Positions 24,420 to 33,437 are shown, counted from the stretch's first letter. The stretch is DNA of 64,000 nt from Elusimicrobia bacterium UBA5214 (GCA_002412545.1 DHVG01000013.1:88165-152164); one strand, 5' to 3'. Notes: generated from the letters alone by a model not told the origin. A program made the numbers and translations.

Positions 24420-25043
24420 TTATTCGGGTATATCCGCACTTTCGTTTGGAGTATTTTGTAATTCCCGGGCAATTTTGACTTTTGCTGGACGAATTACTTG
24501 ACCATTAAAAATGTATCCTTTTTGCAACTCTTCTAAGATTATTCCTTCTTCATTCTCCTCGGTTTCTTCTTGTTCAACAACTTCGTGAAAATGAGGATTG
24601 AATTTTTTTCCTACCGATTCAATTACTTTTAATCCTTCGCTTTTTAAAAAATTACGAAAATCTGAAGTAATTAGGCTTAGTCCTTTAATAATGTTTTCCG
24701 TCTTCAGTTTTTCGTTTTCCGTGGTTAAATTTTTTTCCGCCTGTTCCAAAGTATCTAAGAGCGAAACCAATTTCATTAAAATGGTTTCTTTACCATAGGC
24801 ATACATTTTTTCTTTTTCTTTTTCTACACGTTTGCGATAATTTTCAAACTCTGCTTTTAAACGCAAAAGTTGGTTGTAATATTCTTCTGCTTGTTTTTTT
24901 TTCTCTTCCAATGATTGACGAAGAATCTCCTGTTCAGCAAGTTTCTCGTCAAGAGCAGCATTTGCTAAATCATCATTATTTGGGATGATTACTTCTTGAT
25001 TTTTTACTTTCACCTTTAAGGTAATTACCTCCCTGTAGAACAT
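24420..25043 (-). CDS. grpE: GrpE, nucleotide exchange factor for DnaK
   Basis: Up to 207 residues. An N-terminal coiled coil, RLKAEFENYRKRVEKEKE, and a C-terminal beta domain with FNPHFHEVVEQEE and LQKGYIFNGQVIRPAKVKIA are characteristic. It exchanges ADP on DnaK. The ATG at 25043 gives a 68-base overlap with hrcA. A GTG at 25013 is an alternative start; a GGGAGG lies 14 bases before it, rather far. A heptamer repeat at 24693-24727 encodes TTENEKLKTEN in frame, extending a helix. Confidence 0.93.
   Translation of the reverse strand: MFYREVITLKVKVKNQEVIIPNNDDLANAALDEKLAEQEILRQSLEEKKKQAEEYYNQLLRLKAEFENYRKRVEKEKEKMYAYGKETILMKLVSLLDTLEQAEKNLTTENEKLKTENIIKGLSLITSDFRNFLKSEGLKVIESVGKKFNPHFHEVVEQEETEENEEGIILEELQKGYIFNGQVIRPAKVKIARELQNTPNESADIPE
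24693..24727. repeat. Heptamer tandem repeat inside grpE
   Basis: Five units close to GTTTTCC (others GTCTTCA, GTTTTTC). They encode a Glu/Lys/Asn-rich stretch inside the GrpE helical region. Frame is kept. Confidence 0.75.
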
Positions 25044-26109
25044 TTTCCACTAACTGGGAAATAAAACTTACCACCGAAATCATTTGCGGATACTCCATAC
25101 GCTTTGGACCGAGAATCCCAAGGAAACCAACCGGTTGTTCATCCATTTCATATACCGAAGTAACCACACTGCAATCTCGCATTTCAGGAAAAGGAGTTTC
25201 TGAACCAATCGTAACTTTTACCCTTTTATTTATCCAATTTGAATTAGTTAATTCTTTTTCTGATTTCATTTTTTTCACTATTGAATTTAACTCTTTTTTT
25301 AGCCAAGAGAAAAAGAATTTCTTTTCTTCTATAAATTTGAATAAATCACTTAATTTTTTGTTGTCTTTGAATTCTGGCATATTAAAAATATTATTCATTC
25401 CTTCAAGATAAATGTCCTCTTTACCTTCAGAAAAAAGTAATTGTCCCAAGAATCTTTTTGCCAATTTGAAGTACTCAATTTCTTTTTTTTCTTCGCGGTC
25501 GATTTCTTGATAAATTTTTTCGCTTAATTCCGCTAAAGAAAACCCAGAGAACATACGGTTAAGAATGCGTGAAAGACGACGTAGTCTTTCTTCGTCAATA
25601 TTCCTCTCATTATCTAATAAAGAATATTTAACTAACCCAGATTTTGTTAACAAAGTAACTAATAGTTTATTTTCACCAGCCGGAGCAAAGTTTACTGATT
25701 GCAAAACATTTCTTTCCCATTTTGGGGAAAAGACAAACCCTGCATAATGAGACAAACGTGCCAAAAGATAAGAAGTATAGTTAAGAATATCTTCCAATCT
25801 TTTTAATCGTAAATAATATTCATGACGAATACGTTCTTCTTCTTTGACCACTATTTGTTGTATTTCAATCAAACTATCTACATAAAAACGATAACCTTTA
25901 TCTGTAGGAATTCTTCCGGCTGAAGTATACGGATGAGTAAGATAACCTTCCTCCTCTAATTCAGCAAAACAATTACGAATCGTCGCTGGAGATAAGCCTA
26001 AGTCATAATTCTCCGCTACCGTTTTTGAACCCACCGGTTGTCCCGTACGAATATAATGATGCAGCAAAATCTGCAGAATTTTTTCTTTTCTTTCCTTTAA
26101 GTTAACCAT
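24976..26109 (-). CDS. hrcA: HrcA, heat-inducible transcription repressor
   Basis: I choose the ATG at 26109 (377 residues), which gives MVNLKERKEKILQILLHHYI. The longer frame from 26145 would be translated from the operator. A winged-helix N-terminus with TGQPVGSKTVAENYDLGLSPATIRN and a C-terminal sensor domain ending near VVSFISQLVENVLQGGNYL are typical. HrcA binds CIRCE and represses the chaperone genes, usually with help from GroEL. An AGGAG ribosome-binding site lies ten bases before the ATG, within the CIRCE spacer. It is the first gene of the hrcA-grpE-dnaK-dnaJ group. Confidence 0.95.
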   Translation of the reverse strand: MVNLKERKEKILQILLHHYIRTGQPVGSKTVAENYDLGLSPATIRNCFAELEEEGYLTHPYTSAGRIPTDKGYRFYVDSLIEIQQIVVKEEERIRHEYYLRLKRLEDILNYTSYLLARLSHYAGFVFSPKWERNVLQSVNFAPAGENKLLVTLLTKSGLVKYSLLDNERNIDEERLRRLSRILNRMFSGFSLAELSEKIYQEIDREEKKEIEYFKLAKRFLGQLLFSEGKEDIYLEGMNNIFNMPEFKDNKKLSDLFKFIEEKKFFFSWLKKELNSIVKKMKSEKELTNSNWINKRVKVTIGSETPFPEMRDCSVVTSVYEMDEQPVGFLGILGPKRMEYPQMISVVSFISQLVENVLQGGNYLKGESKKSRSNHPK

Positions 26110-26111
26110 TT

Positions 26112-26138
26112 TTAGCACTCTCCTAATCAAAGTGCTAA
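26112..26138 (-). promoter_or_regulatory. CIRCE operator (HrcA binding site)
   Basis: An inverted repeat of nine-base arms, TTAGCACTC and AAGTGCTAA (one mismatch to the consensus GAGTGCTAA), separated by exactly nine bases. It sits directly between the hrcA promoter and the hrcA ATG and includes the hrcA ribosome-binding site in its spacer. Confidence 0.95.
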
Positions 26139-26143
26139 AAAAC

Positions 26144-26171
26144 ATTATAATTAAAAAAATTATTTTGTCAA
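26144..26171 (-). promoter_or_regulatory. Sigma-70-type promoter of the hrcA operon
   Basis: Minus strand: -35 TTGACA (26171-26166), a 16-base spacer and -10 TATAAT (26149-26144). The CIRCE operator begins about six bases downstream, so HrcA would cover the start site. The -35 abuts a GGTGCGGGG block. Confidence 0.85.
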
Positions 26172-26476
26172 CCCCGCACCAAACAAGTCATAGTTGGTTT
26201 TGACCCTACACCTATGGTAGATATATGTTTTGCTTGTTCACCAGAAAAACTAACTTTTTGCTTGTTGATTGATTTTTGGTAATTAATCCTTGCTTAAAAA
26301 CTTTCTTGGATGCAAAAGATACAATGACAAGCATCTACTATAGTTGTGGGGTTGACCGTGCCGATTATGTTAAATATTTTAATAAATACTCAGGAAAAAA
26401 TTTATTAATCTTTGCATTATCAGTGTATAAACCGAATAAAAAACAAAAGGCACGAATGACTTATTGGTGCGGGGTC
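26172..26476. repeat. 305-bp segment bounded by inverted CCCCGCACCAA / TTGGTGCGGGG
   Basis: Left end CCCCGCACCAA at about 26173, right end TTGGTGCGGGG at about 26465-26475, inverted. The interior is AT-rich with no convincing gene: a 76-codon plus-strand frame there starts only with TTG and matches nothing I know. The right end overlaps the last codons of the upstream glycosyltransferase gene. It may be a small non-autonomous element or two chance copies of a tRNA-derived block. Confidence 0.45.
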
Positions 26477-28848
26477 ACCTGGAAATGGTTCTTTATCTTT
26501 TCGTAACGTTCTTTCGTATAAAATTCCTGCGAAAGAAAGAAATTTAAAGGAGGTACATGCGGTTTTTCTGCTTCTTCTGGAGATAAAATCTCATAAAGAT
26601 AAACATAGTTCCTAGGATCATGCATATACTGCATCCACCATTGTGGGACTTGTTTTTTCATGGAGTAAATTCCGTGCTCAGGAAGTGAAATATTTGCAAC
26701 ATCTTTGTAAATTTCTTTTACATATTTATTCCAGAATTGGAGAAAAATTTCTAAATCTTTTCCTTCCCAATAGAAGATATCATATCCTGCTAATCTTCGC
26801 GCTTCAGGAACATTAAACAAAATATGGGTAATTTTTTCTTCTTTTAATTTTCTATATAGTTCATCGCCGTTATTCAATTGTCGAGCAAATTCTATCAGTG
26901 GAGAAAAACTACCTGGTCCATAGGTAAGAAATTTCCCTCTTGAGAAAGCACCTCTTGTTTCACCAAGAAAAAGTATTTTAGCTTCTTTAGGTAGGTTATC
27001 ATTTGCCCAATCTAGTGTCGGATAGTAGGGCGCCGGATAGGTTGGTCTTTGGGTAGAGAGATACTCCTCTTTTGTCTGAATTCCTAAGAATACTGGTAAA
27101 ACATCACGGGTAAATTTCTGCATCTGAAGAAGAAAAAAGAGATTACCTATGCTTATTAAGATTATCAGCGAAAGAAAAATACGCCTGAACCAGAGTGAAG
27201 TTTTCACTTCTAAACAATAATAAGTAACTACAACACTTGCCACTGGTAATGCGGGGACAAAATAGCGTAGATATGCTTTACCCACAAAAATCCAAAAGAA
27301 CATATAGATTCCCAAATATGAAAATATAATTTTTATGATTTTATTTGACCCTTTGAAAAAAAATAGTAAAGGTAAAAAAAAGAGAAAAAGCGGTCCAGGG
27401 AAACTTTCTTGGACTGTACGACCAAAATTCTTTGTTCCAATTTTTATTTCTTTAGACATTGTAAGTGTCCATGGCAGAAAAAAGAGAGTGTCAACGCGTA
27501 AGGGGTAAGGAGGTGGGTCAGCAGCCAAAACTTTCTCTCCGCGATGTTGAACTGCAAGATTCCTGCCTCCCAGTAATGTGAATGGATAAATTGGATTATT
27601 AGTATTCAGCACATTGCGCACTATCCACGGACTAAAGACGAGAAAAACCACCAAAAAAAGAATAATTAATGGTTTTATTAAGTTAACTATTTTTTTCCTT
27701 TCCAAAATAAAACCTTTTACCACAATTGTTCCAGCTAAGGCAAAAACACAAAAAAAACTTGTATATTTACCACCAAGAGCTAAACCAGCAAAAAGAGCAC
27801 TTAAGATGAGCCAACGATAATTTATCTGATGGTTTGTTAATTTACTTGTTGGCTGGTTTGCAACTTGGACATTTTTTGGGTCATTCTCTTGGCACCAGTT
27901 GAGAAAAGAATACACGGCAAGACATTCAAAAAATCCTAAACCCAATTCGGTCGCTGCTTTCCAGAACATCATCCCGGCATTCGGCGTAGTAACAAAAATT
28001 AGTGCCGATAAAAGACCAGTTTCTCTTGAAAAATATCTCCTACAGAAACTTAAAACCAACAAGACCAACATCAAACCAAAAGAAAAATGCATAAGATTAA
28101 CTAAAGTTTCGTCCTTAAGTACAATTGCCAATGTATAAAAAGTGTGTAAATTCAAAGGAAAACCTGATTCACCTATATAAGTGGTAAAAAAGATTCGTTT
28201 TTCTAAAACCCACATTCGGGTCATCCCCAAATGATAGTACTGGGCATCATAAAATGTCTCCGGAGCAAAAGCACCAATCAGATGGAACAACATTACTATT
28301 CCAAGTAGAATAAAACATATTTTTTCCAAAAGGTTAAGTTTATTTACCTTTAGCGTAAAATCTTTTTTTCCTTTAAACAATTCCCAAAAACCTAATCCAG
28401 CAAAAACAAGAACCACTATCCCTACAATTCCTTTGTAAAGTAAACCAAGAGAACCAAGAAAAAAACCAAAAACAATCAGTCCTGCTAAACCGACTCCGGA
28501 AGAAAAAAGAAAATTTTCCAAGTTTAATTCTTCAAATACTTTAATTCTTTTAAGAAATCCCCAACCTAAAGCAAAAGTACTTAACCAGAAAAAGACCAAA
28601 AGCAAAACATAAAACAAATATTCAGGCAAAAGTCTAAAAAATGTTGTCAAAGTGAAATTTTCTCCCGGTAAAGAAAAATACCAGAAAAGTGTATGTAAAC
28701 CTACCGGATACTGCCGGTAATAATTGCTCAAAACTAAATAACTCCAAAAAACAAAAAAAACATATACAAAAACATTAGGTAACCAAGGTTTTAATTCGGT
28801 AACAACTTCCGGAGGAGAAGTTTTTTCTTTAGTTTTATCTTTTTTCAT
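26461..28848 (-). CDS. Large multi-membrane GT-C-type glycosyltransferase (ArnT/PMT-like)
   Basis: 795 residues from the ATG at 28848, chosen because it overlaps the upstream methyltransferase stop as ATGA; an ATG six codons earlier also exists. About eleven to twelve membrane segments fill residues 25-570, with an early extracytoplasmic loop holding ETFYDAQYYHLGMTRMW, and a soluble C-terminus. This matches polyprenyl-phosphate-sugar-dependent GT-C enzymes. Substrate unknown. A heptamer repeat at 27823-27871 encodes a hydrophilic NVQVANQPTSKLTNHQINYR loop. The last residues (VTPHQ) lie in a GGTGCGGGG block. Confidence 0.75.
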   Translation of the reverse strand: MKKDKTKEKTSPPEVVTELKPWLPNVFVYVFFVFWSYLVLSNYYRQYPVGLHTLFWYFSLPGENFTLTTFFRLLPEYLFYVLLLVFFWLSTFALGWGFLKRIKVFEELNLENFLFSSGVGLAGLIVFGFFLGSLGLLYKGIVGIVVLVFAGLGFWELFKGKKDFTLKVNKLNLLEKICFILLGIVMLFHLIGAFAPETFYDAQYYHLGMTRMWVLEKRIFFTTYIGESGFPLNLHTFYTLAIVLKDETLVNLMHFSFGLMLVLLVLSFCRRYFSRETGLLSALIFVTTPNAGMMFWKAATELGLGFFECLAVYSFLNWCQENDPKNVQVANQPTSKLTNHQINYRWLILSALFAGLALGGKYTSFFCVFALAGTIVVKGFILERKKIVNLIKPLIILFLVVFLVFSPWIVRNVLNTNNPIYPFTLLGGRNLAVQHRGEKVLAADPPPYPLRVDTLFFLPWTLTMSKEIKIGTKNFGRTVQESFPGPLFLFFLPLLFFFKGSNKIIKIIFSYLGIYMFFWIFVGKAYLRYFVPALPVASVVVTYYCLEVKTSLWFRRIFLSLIILISIGNLFFLLQMQKFTRDVLPVFLGIQTKEEYLSTQRPTYPAPYYPTLDWANDNLPKEAKILFLGETRGAFSRGKFLTYGPGSFSPLIEFARQLNNGDELYRKLKEEKITHILFNVPEARRLAGYDIFYWEGKDLEIFLQFWNKYVKEIYKDVANISLPEHGIYSMKKQVPQWWMQYMHDPRNYVYLYEILSPEEAEKPHVPPLNFFLSQEFYTKERYEKIKNHFQVTPHQ
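27823..27871. repeat. Heptamer repeat inside the GT-C gene
   Basis: About seven degenerate units (for example TGGTTTG, ACTTGTT, GGCTGGT). They encode a polar loop between two membrane segments, a tolerant position. Confidence 0.6.
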
Positions 28849-29762
28849 TTTTTCTGAGCAAAACAAAGCATCTCTGGTGAAGTTCCATAAAGATGTTCAA
28901 ATAAAGCAAATAACATTCCTGGAAAAAGAAGAAAGAAAATTCCACAAATTCGCCAGATTAGTCCCTGCCAATTCTCACTCCAAACTTCGCGATAACTGGA
29001 CTTACTCAATAGCGAAATAGCAAAACTGCCGGCAGTCGCGCGCAAACAGCATCTCTGCCATTCTCTTATTCTAAACCCATTTCTTTGTAAAATGGATTCT
29101 ACTCCCGCTTGTGAAGGAATGAAAAAATGTCCACTGTTTTTCTCCATATGAGTCCATCTTTCACGAAACCAGGGATACTGCAACGAATCAGTAACCGGGA
29201 TATACATTATTACCCAACCGCCGGGTTTAAGGAGGGTGTGAACAATCCTTAAGGTCTCTTCAGGTGTAGAGAGATGTTCAAAAACCGAAAAAAGTAATAC
29301 TGCGTCATACTTTTCCATCGGTAAATTTAAATTTTCCAGAGAACCGTAATGGACATTCAAACCTAATTTTTCTCGGACATAAGTAACTAAAGGCAAGGAA
29401 ATCTCCGTTCCTTCCCCATTAAAGCCGCATTCCCTAAAGATTGCCAGACGTTCTCCGCTTCCACAACCAACATCAAGCAAAGAACCGCCTGCACGAATTT
29501 TTTTAATTACAAGATGAGCATCCCTTTTGTAACGGGGAAAATGAAAAAATTTTCCTTCTAAGTACCATGTTAATTTTTTCAGACCAGTTTTACTTTCTCT
29601 TGACCAGAGACGGTCTAATGAATAAGGGGTTTCCTTGCTTCTATAAAAATAGGAAGGAAAAATAAGAGTGTCACAGTCGTGACAGAGGAAAAAGGTCCGC
29701 TCCTTTTCCCAGCGTCCCTTTTCCGGAAGAATTTTTTCACTTCCACAGAGTAAACATTGCAT
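28845..29762 (-). CDS. Class I SAM-dependent methyltransferase with N-terminal zinc ribbon
   Basis: 305 residues. CLLCGSEK...CHDCDTLIF at the N-terminus forms a zinc ribbon. LLDVGCGSGERLAIF is SAM motif I and VLLFSVFEHLSTPEETL motif III. Two hydrophobic segments near 240-290 suggest a membrane-associated C-terminus. The domain order resembles sugar and lipid-glycan methyltransferases in polysaccharide loci. The target is not known. It starts two bases after the B12 radical SAM stop and overlaps the GT-C gene. Confidence 0.78.
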   Translation of the reverse strand: MQCLLCGSEKILPEKGRWEKERTFFLCHDCDTLIFPSYFYRSKETPYSLDRLWSRESKTGLKKLTWYLEGKFFHFPRYKRDAHLVIKKIRAGGSLLDVGCGSGERLAIFRECGFNGEGTEISLPLVTYVREKLGLNVHYGSLENLNLPMEKYDAVLLFSVFEHLSTPEETLRIVHTLLKPGGWVIMYIPVTDSLQYPWFRERWTHMEKNSGHFFIPSQAGVESILQRNGFRIREWQRCCLRATAGSFAISLLSKSSYREVWSENWQGLIWRICGIFFLLFPGMLFALFEHLYGTSPEMLCFAQKK

Positions 29763-29764
29763 CT

Positions 29765-31189
29765 CTATCCTCGCCTAAGTAAAAACACTTTGATTGCTCC
29801 CTTAATACGCCACAGCATCTGTCCCACCGGTTCCGGCCGAAGAAGCCTCTGTATCGCATACTTGGGACGAAAATAAAAATTACGATAAGCATAAAGATTA
29901 AACTCACCCATTTCTTCAGCTGTATAATCACCTGGCCACCAGTATGTACTTATTGCAGATTGGGGACTTTTAACGTAGTCGCTCCAGTAATCATTCCGAA
30001 TCCCTCCTTCCCGTAACCCACGAAAATAAAACTCTGTATCTGGCAAGGGTTGAAAAATACCAAAAGCTGCGTAGTCAAGATTAAGTTTCTTGGCAAACTC
30101 AAGAGTTTCCATCCTTTCTCTTTCATTTTCTTCGGGATTAAAAAGCATAAAGTCAGCATAAGTAAGGATTTCTGCTTGACGGACCATTTTGATTGTTTCT
30201 GCAACTTTTTTTAGATTAAGTTTTTTATTCAGAACTTTCTGAATATGTTCGCTCCCAGATTCAATACCAAATTGAATCAGCCGACAACCTGCCTTTTTCA
30301 TTTTTTCTACTAATTCTTTATCCAAGACATCGGCACGACTCCGACAATGCCATCTTATTTTTAACTCTCGTCCTAAGATTTCTTTGCAGATTTCTATTGC
30401 TCTTTGCCGATTAGAAGTGAACATCTCATCAAAAAAAAGAAAGTCATAAATTGCGAATTTCTCAACACATTCCTGGATTTCAGCAACTACATTTTTTGCT
30501 GAACGGTAGCGTGGTTTTTTCCCTCTTTCTATAGAATTACAAAAATGACAGTTATACGGACATCCCCGGCTGGTCATCATCGTAGTAATTGGATTTTTCC
30601 GCGCTAAAATTGAGCGATATTTTTGGTAAGGCACTAAATCTCGTGCAGGAAAAGGTAAATCATCAAGATTAGAAATTTTTTGAATTTCAAGTTTTTTCTC
30701 TCCGTCCCCCTTGGTTAAAACTCCAGGCAAATTACTAACCAACTCTCCTTTACTAATTCGTTCCACCAACTGATGGAAAACAATCTCTCCTTCACCCAAA
30801 ACCGTATAGTCTACCTCGGGAATAGCAATTGTCTCCGGGGGATAGATGTAAGTATGCGGACCACCGAGAACTACTTTTATTTCTTGAGCAACCTTTTTTA
30901 CTGTCCTTGCGGTAAAAATTGCATCATAAAGATATTCGGTGCAAGTGTAAATTCCTACAATCTCTGGTTTTTCTTCTTCTATCCTTTTCTCTAAGGATGG
31001 ATAGTCAAGTTCTTCTGCTACCGAATCAATTACTTTTACTTCGTGGCCACTGTATTTCTGGAGATAAGCGGCTACTGAAAGGATTCCTAAAGGTGGATAA
31101 AAACCTGCCTCTACATCCAGACCTTTATGTATTGGCATCTCCCTTAAAGCCCAGTGTTTTTTCGGTGGAAAAATAAGGAGGATTTTCAT
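29765..31189 (-). CDS. B12-binding domain radical SAM protein
   Basis: 474 residues. An N-terminal cobalamin-binding Rossmann domain (MKILLIFPPKKHW, GIYTCTEYLYDAI, VLGGPHTYIYP) is followed by a radical SAM domain with MTSRGCPYNCHFC and a C-terminal YFRPKYAIQRLLR. The classical DxHxxG His motif is not obvious, as in several BchE/HpnJ-like members. Such enzymes do methylations, ring closures or rearrangements on lipids and glycans. It overlaps the DUF2304 gene by four bases. The first of three related proteins in the island. Confidence 0.82.
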   Translation of the reverse strand: MKILLIFPPKKHWALREMPIHKGLDVEAGFYPPLGILSVAAYLQKYSGHEVKVIDSVAEELDYPSLEKRIEEEKPEIVGIYTCTEYLYDAIFTARTVKKVAQEIKVVLGGPHTYIYPPETIAIPEVDYTVLGEGEIVFHQLVERISKGELVSNLPGVLTKGDGEKKLEIQKISNLDDLPFPARDLVPYQKYRSILARKNPITTMMTSRGCPYNCHFCNSIERGKKPRYRSAKNVVAEIQECVEKFAIYDFLFFDEMFTSNRQRAIEICKEILGRELKIRWHCRSRADVLDKELVEKMKKAGCRLIQFGIESGSEHIQKVLNKKLNLKKVAETIKMVRQAEILTYADFMLFNPEENERERMETLEFAKKLNLDYAAFGIFQPLPDTEFYFRGLREGGIRNDYWSDYVKSPQSAISTYWWPGDYTAEEMGEFNLYAYRNFYFRPKYAIQRLLRPEPVGQMLWRIKGAIKVFLLRRG

Positions 31190-31548
31190 TTTTTCTCTTC
31201 CAATAATTTCTCCAAGAGTGCCAGTTTTTGGGTAAGGTCTTTGACCTGGTTTGTTAGATGAGAAATTTTTACCGAGAAATGCAAACTGATTAAAACAATA
31301 AAAAATATTCCACAGAAAAAAACGGTAGAAGCGGGCGCTTTAGCACTAAGTAAATTCATTACTAACTTAAGCAATTTCCCCCAAATAACTAAAAGAAAAA
31401 TAAAGATACTGGTAAGAATCCAGAGGAATGAATATTCCTCACGGAGTTTCTTCCGGCGAACTAATTCAATAATTAAAACCAAAAGTCCTACAGAAAAAAC
31501 CAAAGCAACAATTTTTTGATGGGAACTCATCGTTTTGCTCCTTTTCAT
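31186..31548 (-). CDS. DUF2304-like small membrane protein
   Basis: 120 residues with three membrane segments (about 10-26, 40-58, 75-92) and a C-terminal coiled coil (KISHLTNQVKDLTQKLALLEK). This fits the DUF2304 pattern; such genes often sit beside a DPM1-like GT2, as here. A role assisting a polyprenyl-phosphate glycosyltransferase is inferred from that context only. Confidence 0.65.
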   Translation of the reverse strand: MKRSKTMSSHQKIVALVFSVGLLVLIIELVRRKKLREEYSFLWILTSIFIFLLVIWGKLLKLVMNLLSAKAPASTVFFCGIFFIVLISLHFSVKISHLTNQVKDLTQKLALLEKLLEEKK

Positions 31549-31590
31549 AATTCGCGGAGAACGTAAAAATTCCGCAGAATCCGCCGAGAT

Positions 31591-32313
31591 TTAATCGTTA
31601 CAGCCTTTGTGAGTATTTTGTGCTCCTTGCGAAATCAACAAAATAAATATTGAAAGAAACATCTTGAAAATGTAATAAAGAGGCCGTAAACCGCTGTGGA
31701 TTGATTTACGACTACTTGAATACATTGTTGCCGGTATTTCTTTTATTCTGATTCCAGCACGATGAGCTAAAATAAGCACATCGGCATCGGGAAAATCACT
31801 GGGGAAAAAATCCTGCGTATAAAACTCCAAAACTTTCCGATTGAATCCTTGGTAACCTGATGTTGAATCAGTAATTTTCTGTCCAGTGAAAAGTGAGACA
31901 AGAAAACCAAAAATTTTTATCCCCAGTAAACGAAAAAAGGGAATTGGATAATGCTTTTGATTCAGAAAACGCGAACCAATAATTAAGTCCACCTCACCTT
32001 TTTTAAATTCCTCAATAAAATCTTTAATCTTTATCGGGTCATGTTGTCCGTCGGCATCTAACTGAACAAGATAATCGTAACCTTTATTTAAAGCATACTT
32101 ATATCCGGTTTGTAAAACTGCACCGTATCCAAGATTAAAAGGATGTGAAATAACTTCTACATTTTTTTCTCTTGCTATCCGGGCAGTATCGTCGGTTGAA
32201 GCATCATTAATTACTAAAATTTCGCAAGCCGGTTGGTATTGACGAATTTTCTCAATTACCTGACCGATATTTTTTTCTTCATTGTATGCTGGAATGAGGA
32301 TGAGTGGTCTCAT
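31591..32313 (-). CDS. Family 2 glycosyltransferase, dolichol/polyprenyl-phosphate mannosyltransferase-like
   Basis: 240 residues. LILIPAYNEEKNIGQVIEKI, LVINDASTDDTARIA, NLGYGAVLQTGYKYAL and YLVQLDADGQHDP (DxD-type site) are the DPM1-like signature. It is expected to load a sugar onto a polyprenyl phosphate, supplying the GT-C enzymes nearby. A short hydrophobic stretch near the C-terminus is followed by a tail (QGAQNTHKGCND) that looks repeat-derived. The next gene downstream is the DUF2304 protein. Confidence 0.87.
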   Translation of the reverse strand: MRPLILIPAYNEEKNIGQVIEKIRQYQPACEILVINDASTDDTARIAREKNVEVISHPFNLGYGAVLQTGYKYALNKGYDYLVQLDADGQHDPIKIKDFIEEFKKGEVDLIIGSRFLNQKHYPIPFFRLLGIKIFGFLVSLFTGQKITDSTSGYQGFNRKVLEFYTQDFFPSDFPDADVLILAHRAGIRIKEIPATMYSSSRKSIHSGLRPLYYIFKMFLSIFILLISQGAQNTHKGCND

Positions 32314-32339
32314 TTTTTCTTAGTTCATTTGAATGAATT

Positions 32340-32392
32340 TACCCCTCACTCTTCCACTCTCCATCAAGGGGAGAGGGTCAAAGTGAGGGTGA
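32340..32392. repeat. Dispersed G/C-rich hairpin repeat (CCCTCACTC type)
   Basis: CCCCTCACT...GGGGAGAGGG...AGTGAGGGTGAC, partly palindromic, in the only sizeable gap of this part of the island. Related sequences lie at 49042-49090 and 50279-50335. Confidence 0.7.
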
Positions 32393-32396
32393 CAAA

Positions 32397-33437
32397 TTAC
32401 CAAAATATGAAATTTCTAATAACACGGTAGTATAAACCAAGAACGGGGTTGACCAAAAATCTAAGGATAGGGTTGCTGAAATCCTCGTAACTTGATTCGA
32501 AAGTACCAGAAAAACTTTTCAGTAATTTTCTATCACTAATTCTCCTTTTTTTCTGAATTTCTTCCCTTTTTCTTAGAATCATCTTTAAATCCCTGAAAAA
32601 ATCAAGGTACGCATCCAATTTTTCTCTAAGAAATCCTTTGAAAAAAGAATACATAATTATTAGAAATTCCATCAAAAAAAAAGCAGGCAAGAACAAAATT
32701 AAAGTTTTAAATTTGTAGTTTTTTAAAACTATAGACAACCGTCCTTTCTCTAAAAAATAATACTTTTTTTTATACCGTGAAAAAGAGTATTTGTGATAGA
32801 CAATTGCTTCTGGAACATTAACAATTTGATATCCAAGTAGCCATGCCCTCCAACCTAAATCCAAGTCTTCTATCAAAAACGAATTTTCGTCAAAACCACC
32901 TAATTCTTTTAAAACCTGCGCTCGCCATAAATGCGCCGGGCCACTTGAATAATTCACCGGATGACCTTGGGCCGGCATACATCTAATATCTAAACCACGA
33001 CCTTTGCTGTAACCAAATCCTAAGAAATGAATTGCATTTCCAGAAGTATTTATTTTTTCTTTTTCATCCCAAAATAGTACAATTGGTTGAGCAGCAGCTA
33101 AGTTTTTATTCTTTTCAAGCACGTCTAATAGCGCACTAAGACACCCCTTTTCAACCACTCCATCTGGAGTCATATCAAAAATGAATTCAGCACCATTTTC
33201 TAAAGCTTCTATCAGCCCCTGATTGAAAGCTTTAGCGACAAAAACATTTTGAGAATTTTCAATAATCTTAACTTGTGGATAATTTCTCCTTATAAAATCT
33301 TTTGAATTGTCCTGCGAATTATTATCTATACAAATGATTTGGAAATTCTTATAACTTTGCTTATCCAAAGAATCAAATAGACCGGGTAGAAATCTTTCTT
33401 CATTATGAAGAACCAATAGAATAACAACCTTAGCCAT
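32397..33437 (-). CDS. Family 2 glycosyltransferase (rhamnosyl/GlcNAc-transferase-like)
   Basis: 346 residues. A GT-A fold with VILLVLHNEERFLPGLFDSL, ICIDNNSQDNSKDFI and ENSQNVFVAKAFNQGL, and a catalytic-region GGFDENSFLIEDLDLGWR (ED motif). A C-terminal hydrophobic segment (about 245-265) anchors it to the membrane. Probably extends a lipid-linked or LPS-type glycan. The donor is unknown. The next gene upstream in the operon is a radical SAM enzyme one base away. Confidence 0.85.
   Translation of the reverse strand: MAKVVILLVLHNEERFLPGLFDSLDKQSYKNFQIICIDNNSQDNSKDFIRRNYPQVKIIENSQNVFVAKAFNQGLIEALENGAEFIFDMTPDGVVEKGCLSALLDVLEKNKNLAAAQPIVLFWDEKEKINTSGNAIHFLGFGYSKGRGLDIRCMPAQGHPVNYSSGPAHLWRAQVLKELGGFDENSFLIEDLDLGWRAWLLGYQIVNVPEAIVYHKYSFSRYKKKYYFLEKGRLSIVLKNYKFKTLILFLPAFFLMEFLIIMYSFFKGFLREKLDAYLDFFRDLKMILRKREEIQKKRRISDRKLLKSFSGTFESSYEDFSNPILRFLVNPVLGLYYRVIRNFIFW

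Noticed and set aside
26110..26145. Longer HrcA starting at 26145
   Set aside because: The extension would be encoded by the CIRCE operator, and the ATG at 26109 matches the family start.
26276..26506. Plus-strand 76-codon frame
   Set aside because: It starts with TTG, has no ribosome-binding site, overlaps the glycosyltransferase gene end and matches nothing recognised.
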